From Rubritepida sp. (GTDB taxonomy: Bacteria; Pseudomonadota; Alphaproteobacteria; Acetobacterales; Acetobacteraceae), in NCBI GenBank assembly GCA_028291485.1, contig JAQGHZ010000374.1:1-5828 (forward strand): a DNA stretch of 5,828 nucleotides. Reading direction: 5' to 3'. Below are positions 1 through 5,705 of the stretch, one piece after another. How positions within the stretch are numbered: the first letter of the stretch is position 1; the number at the start of each line of letters is the position of its first letter. The notes under the pieces are model-generated. The model was not told the origin of the DNA, ran no database searches, and saw nothing but the letters and a program-made list of their open reading frames with translations. Made by a program: the position numbers and the translations under genes.

Positions 1-159
1 CGCCAGCGGGTGCACCGGATAGGGGGCGAAGCGCGTCTCTTCCAGCACGGGAGGCGCGCCCTTCAGCAGCGCGGCATGCGCGGCGCGGCCTTCGCCCTGC
101 GAGGAGGCGAGGCCGACGCCCGTGATCGCAACCATGCGCTTCAGAGGGGCGCGCTTCAC
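1..159 (-). CDS. Beta-ketoacyl-ACP synthase, FabF2XL-like, N-terminal fragment
   Basis: This is the first 53 codons of a ketosynthase that continues past the left edge. After a short basic start, the peptide reads VAITGVGLASSQGEG, the glycine-rich first strand and turn of KAS I/II (thiolase fold) enzymes. It is followed by a stretch ending APYPVHPL that resembles, from memory, FabF2-type synthases of rhizobial acpXL loci. The family condenses malonyl-ACP with an acyl-ACP in the cytoplasm; the catalytic Cys-His-His lies outside the window. I chose the GTG at 159-157 because it overlaps the upstream stop in a GTGA tetranucleotide, which fits translational coupling. The in-frame ATG at 135-133 is the alternative and would remove eight residues. 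Gene order after acpXL and the dehydratase suggests elongation of the very-long-chain lipid A acyl chain. The KAS family is well supported; the FabF2XL role is inferred from context. Confidence 0.8.
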   Translation of the reverse strand, partial: MKRAPLKRMVAITGVGLASSQGEGRAAHAALLKGAPPVLEETRFAPYPVHPLA

Positions 160-605
160 GCGGACAGCCCGATCACGGCGGCGCGGGCGCGCACGCCGGC
201 TTCCAGCTCTGGGCTTGGGAAGGCCATGGTGCGCAGGGTCAGTTCCGCCTCGGCGACGCGCGTGCTGCCCTCGGCGAGCGTGCCCTTCAGCACCGCATAG
301 CCCGAGCCGTCATGCACGAGTTCGGCCGTCACGGTCAGCGTGGCGCCGGGCTTCACCATGCCGCGCAGCTTGGCCTCGCCGACCTTGGCCAGCAGCGCCA
401 TTCGGGTGAAGCCGCTGCGGGCCAGCATCAGCCAGCCGCAGGCCTGCGCCATGGTCTCGATCATCAGCACGCCGGGCATGAGGGGAAAGCCGGGGAAGTG
501 GCCCTCGAAGACCGGACTCGCCTCGGGGACCTGCGCATCGGCGGTGAGCCGGGCCTCCTCCCAGGAGACGACCCGGTCGATCATCTCGAAATATTCCAGG
601 CGCAA
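156..605 (-). CDS. fabZ: FabZ-like 3-hydroxyacyl-ACP dehydratase of the acpXL locus
   Basis: The 149-residue hot-dog-fold protein should remove water from 3-hydroxyacyl-ACP to give trans-2-enoyl-ACP in the cytoplasm. The FabZ signature is intact: GHFPGFPLMPGVLMIETMAQ, with catalytic His at about residue 36 and Glu at about residue 50. The length is normal for FabZ. Only the dehydratase domain is seen, with a short C-terminal tail. The start codon is TTG, three bases after the acpXL stop and in the same reading frame. A CTG at 599-597 and an ATG at 584-582 are later options, but the early start keeps the LEYFEMIDRV beginning typical of this branch. Its end overlaps the next gene by four bases. 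Its place between acpXL and a FabF2-type synthase suggests that it serves very-long-chain acyl chains on AcpXL rather than general fatty acid synthesis, where a housekeeping fabZ normally sits beside lpxA/lpxD. The enzyme family is near certain; the dedicated pathway is inferred. Confidence 0.9.
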   Translation of the reverse strand: MRLEYFEMIDRVVSWEEARLTADAQVPEASPVFEGHFPGFPLMPGVLMIETMAQACGWLMLARSGFTRMALLAKVGEAKLRGMVKPGATLTVTAELVHDGSGYAVLKGTLAEGSTRVAEAELTLRTMAFPSPELEAGVRARAAVIGLSA

Positions 606-608
606 GCG

Positions 609-905
609 TCAGGCCTGCTTGGCGGCCACGAGTTCCTCGATGCGCTCAGCGAGGGGGCCCATGACGAAGAACTGCTCGGCCGGGGCCTTGCCGCTGTTCA
701 CCTGCTCGGTCCAGGCCTCGACCGGCACCTTGATGCCGAAGCGCTTGTCGATCTCGAAGACGATGTCGAGGAAGTCGAGGCTGTCGATGCCGAGGTCGTT
801 GATGACGTGAGCCTCGGGCGTGATCTTGGCGCGGTCGACGTTCGCCGTCTCCGAGATGATGTCGGCAATGGTCTCGAAGGTCTGGTCAGGCGCGGCCGGG
901 CTCAT
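609..905 (-). CDS. acpXL: Acyl carrier protein AcpXL
   Basis: This 98-residue acyl carrier protein is longer than the usual ~78 residues of AcpP, as expected of AcpXL. The phosphopantetheine site is DLGIDSLDFLDIVF, with Ser at residue 42. The following EIDKRFGIKVP and W-T-x-x-V-N segments match what I recall of rhizobial AcpXL. AcpXL carries the growing C26-C28 (27-hydroxyoctacosanoate-type) chain that LpxXL transfers to lipid A. The ATG at 905-903 is the only start that leaves just the ACP domain; further upstream the open frame is low-complexity Pro/Arg-rich translation of spacer. A GGAG lies about nine bases before the ATG. The dehydratase and ketosynthase genes follow on the same strand with almost no gap, so one transcript is likely. 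The GST gene 88 bp upstream could read into it, but the gap leaves room for a separate promoter. The alternative is a generic secondary-metabolism ACP, less likely given the neighbours. Confidence 0.9.
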   Translation of the reverse strand: MSPAAPDQTFETIADIISETANVDRAKITPEAHVINDLGIDSLDFLDIVFEIDKRFGIKVPVEAWTEQVNSGKAPAEQFFVMGPLAERIEELVAAKQA

Positions 906-959
906 GGCGGCGGACTCCGGCTGGAGGGGCGGGGTGGCAGGGTTTGGCGCGGATGGGCG

Positions 960-973
960 CGGCTGTCCAGCCG
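960..973. repeat. Short near-perfect palindrome between GST and acpXL
   Basis: CGGCTG and CAGCCG are separated by two bases in the 88-bp gap downstream of the GST stop and upstream of acpXL. It could fold as a five-base-pair hairpin with a four-base loop in the minus-strand transcript, but no T-run follows. It is at best a weak terminator, pause or operator. In a GC-rich sequence such a palindrome may occur by chance. Confidence 0.25.
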
Positions 974-993
974 GGCGAATGCCTAGGTGGAAT

Positions 994-1647
994 CTAGTCC
1001 CGATCCGGAGCGCCCAGGGGGAACATGTGCCGGTACGGCCGGCCCTCGTCCACCGCGCGGGCGAAGGAGGGACGGGACAGGAGGCGGCGCCGGTAGGCCA
1101 GGAGGTGCGGGAAGGTCTCGGCGATCCCGTGGGTCCAGTCGGCATAGAAGAGCGCGGGCGCGGCGCTGCAGTCGGCCAGGGTGAAGGCGTCGCCGGCGGC
1201 CCATTCACGGCCGGCCATCACGCCGTCGAGCCAGGCATAGGCGGCCTCCAGCTGCTGCCGGGCCTCGGCGACGCCGCGAGGGTCGCGCTCGGCCTCGGGG
1301 CGGAGGGCGTCGAAGACGATCCTGCCCTGCGGCGTCTGGATGTAGTTGTCGAAGACGCGATCCATGCGCCGGACTTCCAGCGCGGCGCGGGGATCGGCGG
1401 GGATGAAGCGCGTCGGGCCGGGATGGAAGAGGTCCAGGTGCTCGATGATGACGCTCGTCTCGAACACCGTCTCGCCGGAATCGACCAGCACGGGGAAGCG
1501 CCTCAGGGGCCAGAGCGCCGCCAGCTCCTTCCCGGCCTCGGGATCCTCCAGGCTGCGATAGGCGAAGGGCGTGCCGTTCTCGTAGAGCGCCGCCAGCACC
1601 TTCCAGCAGTAGGAGGAGAGCGGGTGGGAATAGAGCGTCAGGGCCAT
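994..1647 (-). CDS. Glutathione S-transferase family protein
   Basis: The protein has 217 residues, the usual GST length, and should be cytoplasmic. The N-terminal thioredoxin-like domain spans about residues 1-75. It starts MALTLYSHPLSSYCWK, placing Ser11/Ser12/Cys14 where catalytic Ser or Cys residues sit in bacterial GSTs. It has RRFPVL with the cis-proline at 52, and the glutathione-gamma-glutamyl contact ETSVII at 63-68, with Glu-Thr in place of the common Glu-Ser. The helical C-terminal domain includes GDAFTLADCSAAPAL, the conserved N-capping region around residues 156-170. The ATG at 1647-1645 has a strong GGGAGG five bases upstream; a longer open frame continues into the divergent gene and is discarded. 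The gene diverges from an HxlR regulator across 73 bp, which suggests regulation by an electrophile or redox signal. The substrate cannot be read from the sequence. Maleylacetoacetate isomerase or a dehalogenase-type GST are other possible functions. Confidence 0.9.
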   Translation of the reverse strand: MALTLYSHPLSSYCWKVLAALYENGTPFAYRSLEDPEAGKELAALWPLRRFPVLVDSGETVFETSVIIEHLDLFHPGPTRFIPADPRAALEVRRMDRVFDNYIQTPQGRIVFDALRPEAERDPRGVAEARQQLEAAYAWLDGVMAGREWAAGDAFTLADCSAAPALFYADWTHGIAETFPHLLAYRRRLLSRPSFARAVDEGRPYRHMFPLGAPDRD

Positions 1648-1664
1648 GGGAGCCTCCCGGATCT

Positions 1665-1700
1665 GTTGCTTCCGTAGCCAGAGTGATCCTACTTTGCAAC
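1665..1700. promoter_or_regulatory. Divergent GST/hxlR promoters with candidate HxlR operator
   Basis: The 73-bp gap between the two divergent starts contains an interrupted inverted repeat. The left arm is GTTGC-4-GTAG (1665-1677), the right arm is CTAC-3-GCAAC (1689-1700), and 11 bases separate them. Candidate promoter boxes fall inside the arms. For the regulator, TTGCTT (1666-1671) and TACTTT (1690-1695) are 18 bases apart. For the GST, on the minus strand, TTGCAA (1699-1694) and TACGGA (1676-1671) are 17 bases apart. A dimeric winged-helix regulator bound here would cover both promoters. The symmetry is seen directly; binding by the adjacent HxlR protein is inferred. The arms differ by one base in their inner spacing, so the repeat is imperfect. 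Confidence 0.55.
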
Positions 1701-1720
1701 CGGTTTGGAGAGGCGCCGCA

Positions 1721-2212
1721 ATGCGCTCGGGCTGCCCGATCAACCTGACGCTGGAGATGCTGGGCGACCGCTGGAGCCTGATCGTCATCCGCGACGTCAT
1801 GTTCGGCAACCGCCGGCACTTCCGCGAGCTGCTGGGCCGCTCGGAGGAGCGCATCGCCTCCAACATCCTCGCCGACCGGCTGAAGCGCCTGGTCCAGGAT
1901 GGCCTACTGAGCCGGCACGACGACCCGAGCCACAGGCAGAAGGCGATCTACAGCCTCACCGAGCCAGCCATCCAGCTTGTGCCGCTGCTCGCGCAGATGG
2001 GGGCCTGGGGCCGGCGGCACAGGCCCGTCTCGGAGGAGCTTTCCATCCGCGCGGAGTTGCTGGAGGAGGGCGGCCCGGCGCTCTGGGCGGAGTTCATGCA
2101 GGAGCTGCGGGCGATGCATCTCGGCGCGGCGAAACCCATCCTTTCGGTCTTCGCGCGGTTGCAGTCGGCCTATGAGGACGTCGTCACCAAGCGGCGTGCG
2201 GCCCCAGTTTAA
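1721..2212 (+). CDS. HxlR-family winged-helix transcriptional regulator
   Basis: This 163-residue DNA-binding protein has the HxlR (DUF24) pattern. It opens with CPINLTLEMLGDRWSLIVIRD, with the conserved Cys at residue 5 and the GDRW helix start. F-R-E-L-L follows at about 34-38, then the recognition-helix region ASNILADRLKRLVQDGLLSR at 46-65. The wing and dimerisation segment, YSLTEPAIQLVPLLAQMGAWG, runs to about residue 97. A C-terminal extension of about 60 residues is longer than in minimal HxlR proteins but common in proteobacterial members. The ATG at 1721 is preceded by GGAGAGG with a seven-base spacer. An ATG at 1646 in the same frame is rejected because it lacks this site and would add residues unlike the family. 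The N-terminal Cys is a redox sensor in some homologues (HypR, QorR types). The likely target is the divergent GST gene and its own promoter. The family is certain; the signal is unknown. Confidence 0.92.
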   Translation: MRSGCPINLTLEMLGDRWSLIVIRDVMFGNRRHFRELLGRSEERIASNILADRLKRLVQDGLLSRHDDPSHRQKAIYSLTEPAIQLVPLLAQMGAWGRRHRPVSEELSIRAELLEEGGPALWAEFMQELRAMHLGAAKPILSVFARLQSAYEDVVTKRRAAPV

Positions 2213-2249
2213 GGAAGGGGTTGACCCGGCAGAACGGCGCAGGCCGCTG

Positions 2250-2292
2250 TTGACGGTCGTGTCGCGTTTATATAGCTATGTAGAAATATAGC
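2250..2292 (+). promoter_or_regulatory. AT-rich promoter/operator island of the arsR-AHSA1 pair
   Basis: This AT-rich patch in GC-rich sequence lies just before the ArsR gene. A TTGACG at 2250-2255 could be a -35 box, with a poor -10 (TAGCTA, 2273-2278) 17 bases later. ATATAGC occurs twice (2270-2276 and 2286-2292). GCTAT (2275-2279) and ATAGC (2288-2292) form a short inverted repeat with an eight-base spacer. This arrangement would let an ArsR dimer block transcription of its own operon. The repeats are seen directly; the operator role is inferred from the usual autoregulation of this family. Confidence 0.5.
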
Positions 2293-2310
2293 GATCAGGC
2301 GATACACCTC

Positions 2311-2655
2311 ATGATGGCCGCGCAGCAGCTCGATCTCGTCTTCGGCGCCCTCGCCGATCCGACGCGGCGCGCCATACTGGCGCGGCTCGCCGAGGGTGAG
2401 GCGACAGTGAACCAGCTCGTCACGCCTTTCCGGCTGAGCCAGCCCACCATCTCGAAGCACCTGAAGGTGCTGGAGCATGCCGGCCTCGTCTCGCGCGGAC
2501 GGGAGGCGCAATTCCGCCCCGTCCGGCTGGAGGCCGCGCCTTTGGCCGCCGCGGAGCAATGGATCGGCGAGTACCGCCGCTTCTGGGAGGCGAGCTTCGA
2601 GCGGCTCGACACCCTCGTGCAGGACATGAAAAGGAAGGAGAACGACCATGGCTGA
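2311..2655 (+). CDS. ArsR/SmtB-family repressor paired with an AHSA1-domain gene
   Basis: This 114-residue winged-helix repressor starts with the family's ALADPTRRAILARLAEGEATV segment (about residues 13-33). Its recognition helix is SQPTISKHLKVLEHAGLVSR at 43-62, followed by the wing and the W-I-x-E-Y-R-R-F-W tail helix typical of the SRPBCC-linked ArsR subgroup. No CxC or histidine/aspartate metal-site cluster is visible, so it is unlikely to sense arsenic or another metal. The first ATG (2311) and the second (2314) are both usable, and the ribosome site is weak. It overlaps the next gene by eight bases, so the two are co-transcribed and probably translationally coupled. The AT-rich island upstream is the likely self-operator. 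The signal is unknown and may be a small hydrophobic ligand handled by the partner protein. The family is secure. Confidence 0.93.
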   Translation: MMAAQQLDLVFGALADPTRRAILARLAEGEATVNQLVTPFRLSQPTISKHLKVLEHAGLVSRGREAQFRPVRLEAAPLAAAEQWIGEYRRFWEASFERLDTLVQDMKRKENDHG

Positions 2656-3100
2656 GGATCTCGGCTTCACCATCACGCGGGACTTCGACGCGCCCGCGCG
2701 GCTGCTCTTCAGGGCCTGCAGCGAGCCCGAATTCCTCATGCGATGGTTCGGCCCGGTGGGCTGGCCGCTCACCCTCTGCGAGGTCGATTTCCGCGTGGGC
2801 GGCCGCTGGCGCTTCGCCATGACGGGGCCGAGCGGCGTGCAGAACACGCCATTCGGCGGCACCTACCTCGAGATCGTGCCGAACGAGCGGATCGTCTTCG
2901 ACAACACCTTCGAGGCGCCCGGGGCTGAGACCATGGTCATGACCTTCCGCTTCGACGAGGCGAACGGCCGCACGCGCCTGACCCACCACACGCTCTTCGC
3001 CTCGCCGGCGATGAAGGCGGCGCATCTCGGCGCCGGTTTCGAGGTGGGCACGAATTCGGGCCTCGACCAGCTCGGGGACGTCCTGCGCGCGATGGCATGA
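2648..3100 (+). CDS. AHSA1/SRPBCC-domain protein
   Basis: This 150-residue protein consists of one START-like (Bet v1/AHSA1) domain, a helix-grip fold that encloses a hydrophobic cavity. It shows the usual landmarks: F-x-I-T-R-x-F-D-A-P-A-R-L-L-F-R-A near the N-terminus, RWFGPVGWPL at 32-41, CEVDFRVGGRWRFAMTGPSG at 44-63, and GGTYLEIVPNERIVFDNTF at 70-88. The C-terminal helix ends in the Leu-x-x-Leu pattern expected. Nothing suggests export, so it is cytoplasmic. The ATG at 2648 lies inside the end of the ArsR gene and has GGAAGGAG seven bases upstream. The ArsR-AHSA1 pairing is widespread and usually annotated as stress or toxicant response, but the ligand or reaction is rarely known. None can be assigned here. 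The domain call is strong; the function is open. Confidence 0.92.
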   Translation: MAEDLGFTITRDFDAPARLLFRACSEPEFLMRWFGPVGWPLTLCEVDFRVGGRWRFAMTGPSGVQNTPFGGTYLEIVPNERIVFDNTFEAPGAETMVMTFRFDEANGRTRLTHHTLFASPAMKAAHLGAGFEVGTNSGLDQLGDVLRAMA

Positions 3101-3114
3101 TCCGTCGGTCGCGA

Positions 3115-3138
3115 GCACATTCTGACAAAGCAATGTGC
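3115..3138. repeat. Seven-base inverted repeat after the AHSA1 gene
   Basis: GCACATT (3115-3121) and AATGTGC (3132-3138) are perfect complements around a ten-base loop, 14 bases after the AHSA1 stop. No T-run follows, so it is not a standard intrinsic terminator. It may protect the transcript's 3' end or be an operator for the downstream gene. Confidence 0.4.
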
Positions 3139-3169
3139 GGATATTGGCGCACGGGAGCGGGCTTGCCTG

Positions 3170-3201
3170 GATCGAGGGCTTTTTTCATGTTGCCCTCGGT
3201 C
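3170..3201 (+). terminator. Hairpin with its T-run in the loop, possible terminator
   Basis: GATCGAGGGC (3170-3179) can pair with GCCCTCGGTC (3192-3201) over ten positions, with one G-U wobble. The 12-base loop begins with six T residues. A normal intrinsic terminator has the T-run after the stem, so polymerase would meet the U-tract before the right arm is made. It may act as an atypical terminator, or as a regulatory hairpin in the leader of the TctC gene 46 bases downstream. The pairing is seen directly; the role is uncertain. Confidence 0.4.
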
Positions 3202-3217
3202 ATTCGGCTCCTAATCT
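3190..3217 (+). promoter_or_regulatory. Weak candidate promoter of the TctC-like gene
   Basis: TTGCCC (3190-3195) and TAATCT (3212-3217) are 16 bases apart and lie 30 bases before the ATG. The -10 match is poor. If real, the -35 box overlaps the right arm of the hairpin at 3170-3201. Confidence 0.25.
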
Positions 3218-3247
3218 GCTGCGTTGCACAACAGCCGGGATCGCCGC

Positions 3248-4225
3248 ATGCGCCGTCGCAGCCTCGCCCTCAGCCTGCTTGCCCTCGCGCCCGGCGCGTC
3301 GCCTCGGACGGCCCTGGCCCAGACCGTCACGCGCGACGTCCGCCTCATCGTGCCCTATGCCCCCGGCGGCACGGTGGACATCCTGGGCCGGATGCTGGCC
3401 GAGGCGCTCGGCCCGCGGCTGGGCGGGCGCAACGTGATCGTCGAGAACCGCTCCGGCGGCGGCACCTTCATCGCCATGCAGGCCGTCGCGACGGCGCCGC
3501 CCGACGGCCACACCCTCTCCCTCTCCGCGACGGCCGTGTTGGCGACGGCGCCCGTCCTGCCCGGCTTCGTCATGCCGATGGACACGGACCACGCCCTCGC
3601 CCCCGTCACGAACATGATCCGTGTGCCGATGGTCCTGATCGGCCGGCCGGACGCACCCTACCGGACCCTGCCGGAACTCATCGCCTACGCCCGGGCCAAT
3701 CCGGGCAAGCTGAACATCGGCAATTCGGGGCTGGGCGGGCAGACGCACCTGCTGGCCGCGCGGCTCTGCCACGAGGCCGGCCTCTCGATGGAGCAGATCC
3801 AGTACCGCGGCGGAACGCCGGCGCTGCTCGACATCCTGGCCGGAAATGCCGATCTCTACTTCTCGCTCCTGCCGGAATCGCTGCCCTTCATCCGCGACAA
3901 CCGGCTGCGGGCCATCGCCTTCACCTCGCCGCACCGCTACCCCGCTTTGCCGGAGGTGCCGCTGATGCGCGAAACCCTGGCGGATTTCACCGGCGATGTC
4001 GGCTACGGGATGGTGATGGCCAGCGGCACGCCGCCCGAATGGATCGCCTTCTGGAATGCCGAGCTCAATCGCGTGATGAACGATCCGGCCTTCCGCCGAC
4101 GGCTGGAGGAAAGGTTCCTGGTGGCCATGAATGGCACGCCGGAGGCCTATCGCGAGGAAGTCGCGAGCGACCGGCGCATCTGGGGAGAGGTCATCCGGGT
4201 GGCCAATATCCGGGCCGGAAGCTAA
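3248..4225 (+). CDS. TctC/Bug-family periplasmic solute-binding protein
   Basis: This 325-residue exported binding protein has a signal peptide: MRRR, a hydrophobic run LALSLLALAPGA, and a likely cut after ALA at residue 24. The mature part begins with the Bug signature VRLIVPYAPGGTVDILGRML (31-50) and continues with V-E-N-R-S-G-G-G-T (65-73), where carboxylate ligands are bound. NSGLGGQTHL (159-168) and IQYRGGTPALLDILAGNADL (184-203) are the other conserved blocks. The family captures small carboxylates for the tripartite tricarboxylate transporter TctAB or has sensory roles. No tctA or tctB gene is nearby, so this is an orphan receptor, as is common in Acetobacteraceae and Burkholderiales. 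The ATG at 3248 has GGGA seven bases upstream. A TTG at 3224 would lengthen the N-terminus and spoil the compact signal peptide. The gene converges on the MFS gene and shares stop bases with it. The ligand is unknown. Confidence 0.92.
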   Translation: MRRRSLALSLLALAPGASPRTALAQTVTRDVRLIVPYAPGGTVDILGRMLAEALGPRLGGRNVIVENRSGGGTFIAMQAVATAPPDGHTLSLSATAVLATAPVLPGFVMPMDTDHALAPVTNMIRVPMVLIGRPDAPYRTLPELIAYARANPGKLNIGNSGLGGQTHLLAARLCHEAGLSMEQIQYRGGTPALLDILAGNADLYFSLLPESLPFIRDNRLRAIAFTSPHRYPALPEVPLMRETLADFTGDVGYGMVMASGTPPEWIAFWNAELNRVMNDPAFRRRLEERFLVAMNGTPEAYREEVASDRRIWGEVIRVANIRAGS

Positions 4226-5655
4226 CCCTCGCCGGCATGCGAGAGCGGCCGCGCCACGTCCTCGAGCGAACGCCCTTCCGCCGCGAAGCCCAGCTTCCAT
4301 TCGGTACCCGCCGCGAGCAGCATGAGCGCGGCGCCGAGCAGGTAGCCCCACATGATGTCCGTGCGCTGCCCGCCCTGGATCAGCCAGCCGAAGAGGGTCG
4401 GCCCCACCACGCCGCCCACCGCCGTGCCGAAGGCGTAGAACAGCGCGATGCCCATGGCGCGCATCTCCAGCGGGAAGCTTTCGCCGACCGTGAGATAGGC
4501 GGCCGAGGCCGCGGCCGAGGCGAAGAAGAAGATCACCGTCCAGGCCGCCGTCTGCTCCCAGGCCGAGAGCCAGCCCTGGGCGAAGGCGAGGCCGGTCGCC
4601 GCCATGAGGACGCCCGCGATCCCGTAGGTGGCGGTGATCATGATCCGGCGACCCACGCTGTCGAAGAGATGGCCGAGCGTCAGCGGCCCGGCCAGGTTGC
4701 CCAGCGCGAAGGGCAGCATGAACCAGCCGATGTTCTGGGACGAGATGCCGTAGAACTTCGTCAGCACCAGAGCATAGGTGAAGAAGACGGCGTTGTAGCA
4801 GAAGGCCTGGCAGGCCATGAGCACGACGCCCAGAACGGCCCGCCTCGGGTAGGTGCGGAACAGCGTGGTCGCCACCTCGCCGAGGCTGGTGTGGCTGCGC
4901 GGATTGATCGGGATGGGCGCGCCGTCGATGGCGGGCAGGGGGCCGGCGTCGCGCGCCACCCATTCCTCGATGTCGCCGACGATCTTCTCCGCCTCCTCCT
5001 GGCGTCCATGCGTCATGAGCCAGCGCGGGCTCTCCGGGATCCAGCGCCGCAGGAAGAGCACGCTGAGCGACAGCGCGCCGCCGATGCCGAAGGCCAGCCG
5101 CCAGCCGATCTCCGGGTCGATCACGGCCGGATCGAGCAGGACCACGGAGGAGAGCGCGCCGATCGCCGCCCCGCCCCAGAAGGTGCCGTTCACCGCGAGG
5201 TCGGTCGTGCCGCGCCGGCGTGCCGGGATCAGCTCCTGGATCGCCGAGTTCACCGCCGAATACTCGCCGCCGATGCCCGCGCCGGTGAAGAAGCGGAAGA
5301 CGGCGAAGGACCAGAAGTCCCAGGAGAAGCCGGTCGCGACGGTGGCGGTCAGGTACACCAGCACGGTCAGGGTGAAGAGCTTCTTCCGCCCCAGCCGGTC
5401 GGCCAGCCAGCCGAAGAGCAGCGAGCCGAACACCGCGCCGAGCAGATAGGCCGAGGCGGTGAGGCCGACCTGCGTCTCGGTGAGGCGCAGGCTCGGTGAA
5501 TTGTGGATCGCGCCGGCCAGCGAGCCGACTAGCGTGACCTCCAGCCCGTCCAGGATCCAGGTTATGCCCAGGGCCACCACCACGAGCCAGTGGAAGCGGC
5601 TCCAGGGCAGGCGGTCGAGGCGATGGGGGATGCGGGTGGTGAAGGTGGCGTCCAT
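4222..5655 (-). CDS. MFS transporter, sugar-porter-like
   Basis: This 477-residue inner-membrane carrier has the normal length and hydrophobic pattern for 12 helices. The first helix (about 22-45) carries the acidic WILDGLEV motif. MFS motif A is GWLADRLGRKK at 82-92 between helices 2 and 3, with a second copy, GHLFDSVGRR, at 328-337 between helices 8 and 9. RWIPESPRWL at 204-213 after helix 6 is typical of sugar porters and related organic-acid symporters. The central loop spans about 214-268. It probably takes up a sugar, aromatic acid or other organic acid with protons, but the substrate cannot be read. The ATG at 5655-5653 starts the protein ten residues before the conserved RLDRLPWSRFHW segment. 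The open frame reaches further, to 5805, but that part lies in the insertion element. The ribosome site is weak. The native promoter was probably separated or changed by the insertion about 50 bases upstream. Confidence 0.9.
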   Translation of the reverse strand: MDATFTTRIPHRLDRLPWSRFHWLVVVALGITWILDGLEVTLVGSLAGAIHNSPSLRLTETQVGLTASAYLLGAVFGSLLFGWLADRLGRKKLFTLTVLVYLTATVATGFSWDFWSFAVFRFFTGAGIGGEYSAVNSAIQELIPARRRGTTDLAVNGTFWGGAAIGALSSVVLLDPAVIDPEIGWRLAFGIGGALSLSVLFLRRWIPESPRWLMTHGRQEEAEKIVGDIEEWVARDAGPLPAIDGAPIPINPRSHTSLGEVATTLFRTYPRRAVLGVVLMACQAFCYNAVFFTYALVLTKFYGISSQNIGWFMLPFALGNLAGPLTLGHLFDSVGRRIMITATYGIAGVLMAATGLAFAQGWLSAWEQTAAWTVIFFFASAAASAAYLTVGESFPLEMRAMGIALFYAFGTAVGGVVGPTLFGWLIQGGQRTDIMWGYLLGAALMLLAAGTEWKLGFAAEGRSLEDVARPLSHAGEG

Positions 5656-5705
5656 GCCTGCGGAGAAGTCCGACAGGGCCGCAAGGTTGCCGCGCCGGTT
5701 GCTAG

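Noticed and set aside
820..1677. A 285-codon plus-strand open frame over the GST gene
   Set aside because: It is the complement of the GST coding sequence, Gly/Glu/Arg-rich, with no domain.
1646..1720. Earlier ATG at 1646 giving a 188-residue HxlR protein
   Set aside because: The extra 25 residues do not resemble the family, would cover the divergent promoter region, and the ATG at 1721 has a strong ribosome site.
2198..2247. GCGGCC and GGCCGC around the hxlR stop as a terminator
   Set aside because: The arms are far apart, short, GC-only and not followed by a T-run; such matches are frequent by chance at this composition.
2209..3203. Minus-strand open frames opposite the ArsR and AHSA1 genes
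   Set aside because: They are shadows of two well-supported genes; no motif or ribosome site supports them.
3200..4963. A 587-codon minus-strand open frame antisense to the TctC-like gene
   Set aside because: It crosses two real genes, has low-complexity composition and no recognisable motif; the real genes there have clear family signatures.
3097..5499. An 800-codon open frame on the plus strand spanning the TctC-like and MFS genes
   Set aside because: It is antisense to the MFS gene and out of frame with the TctC gene. It is rich in Arg, Pro, Gly, Ala, Glu and His without any domain, as expected from GC-rich codon bias leaving shadow frames open.
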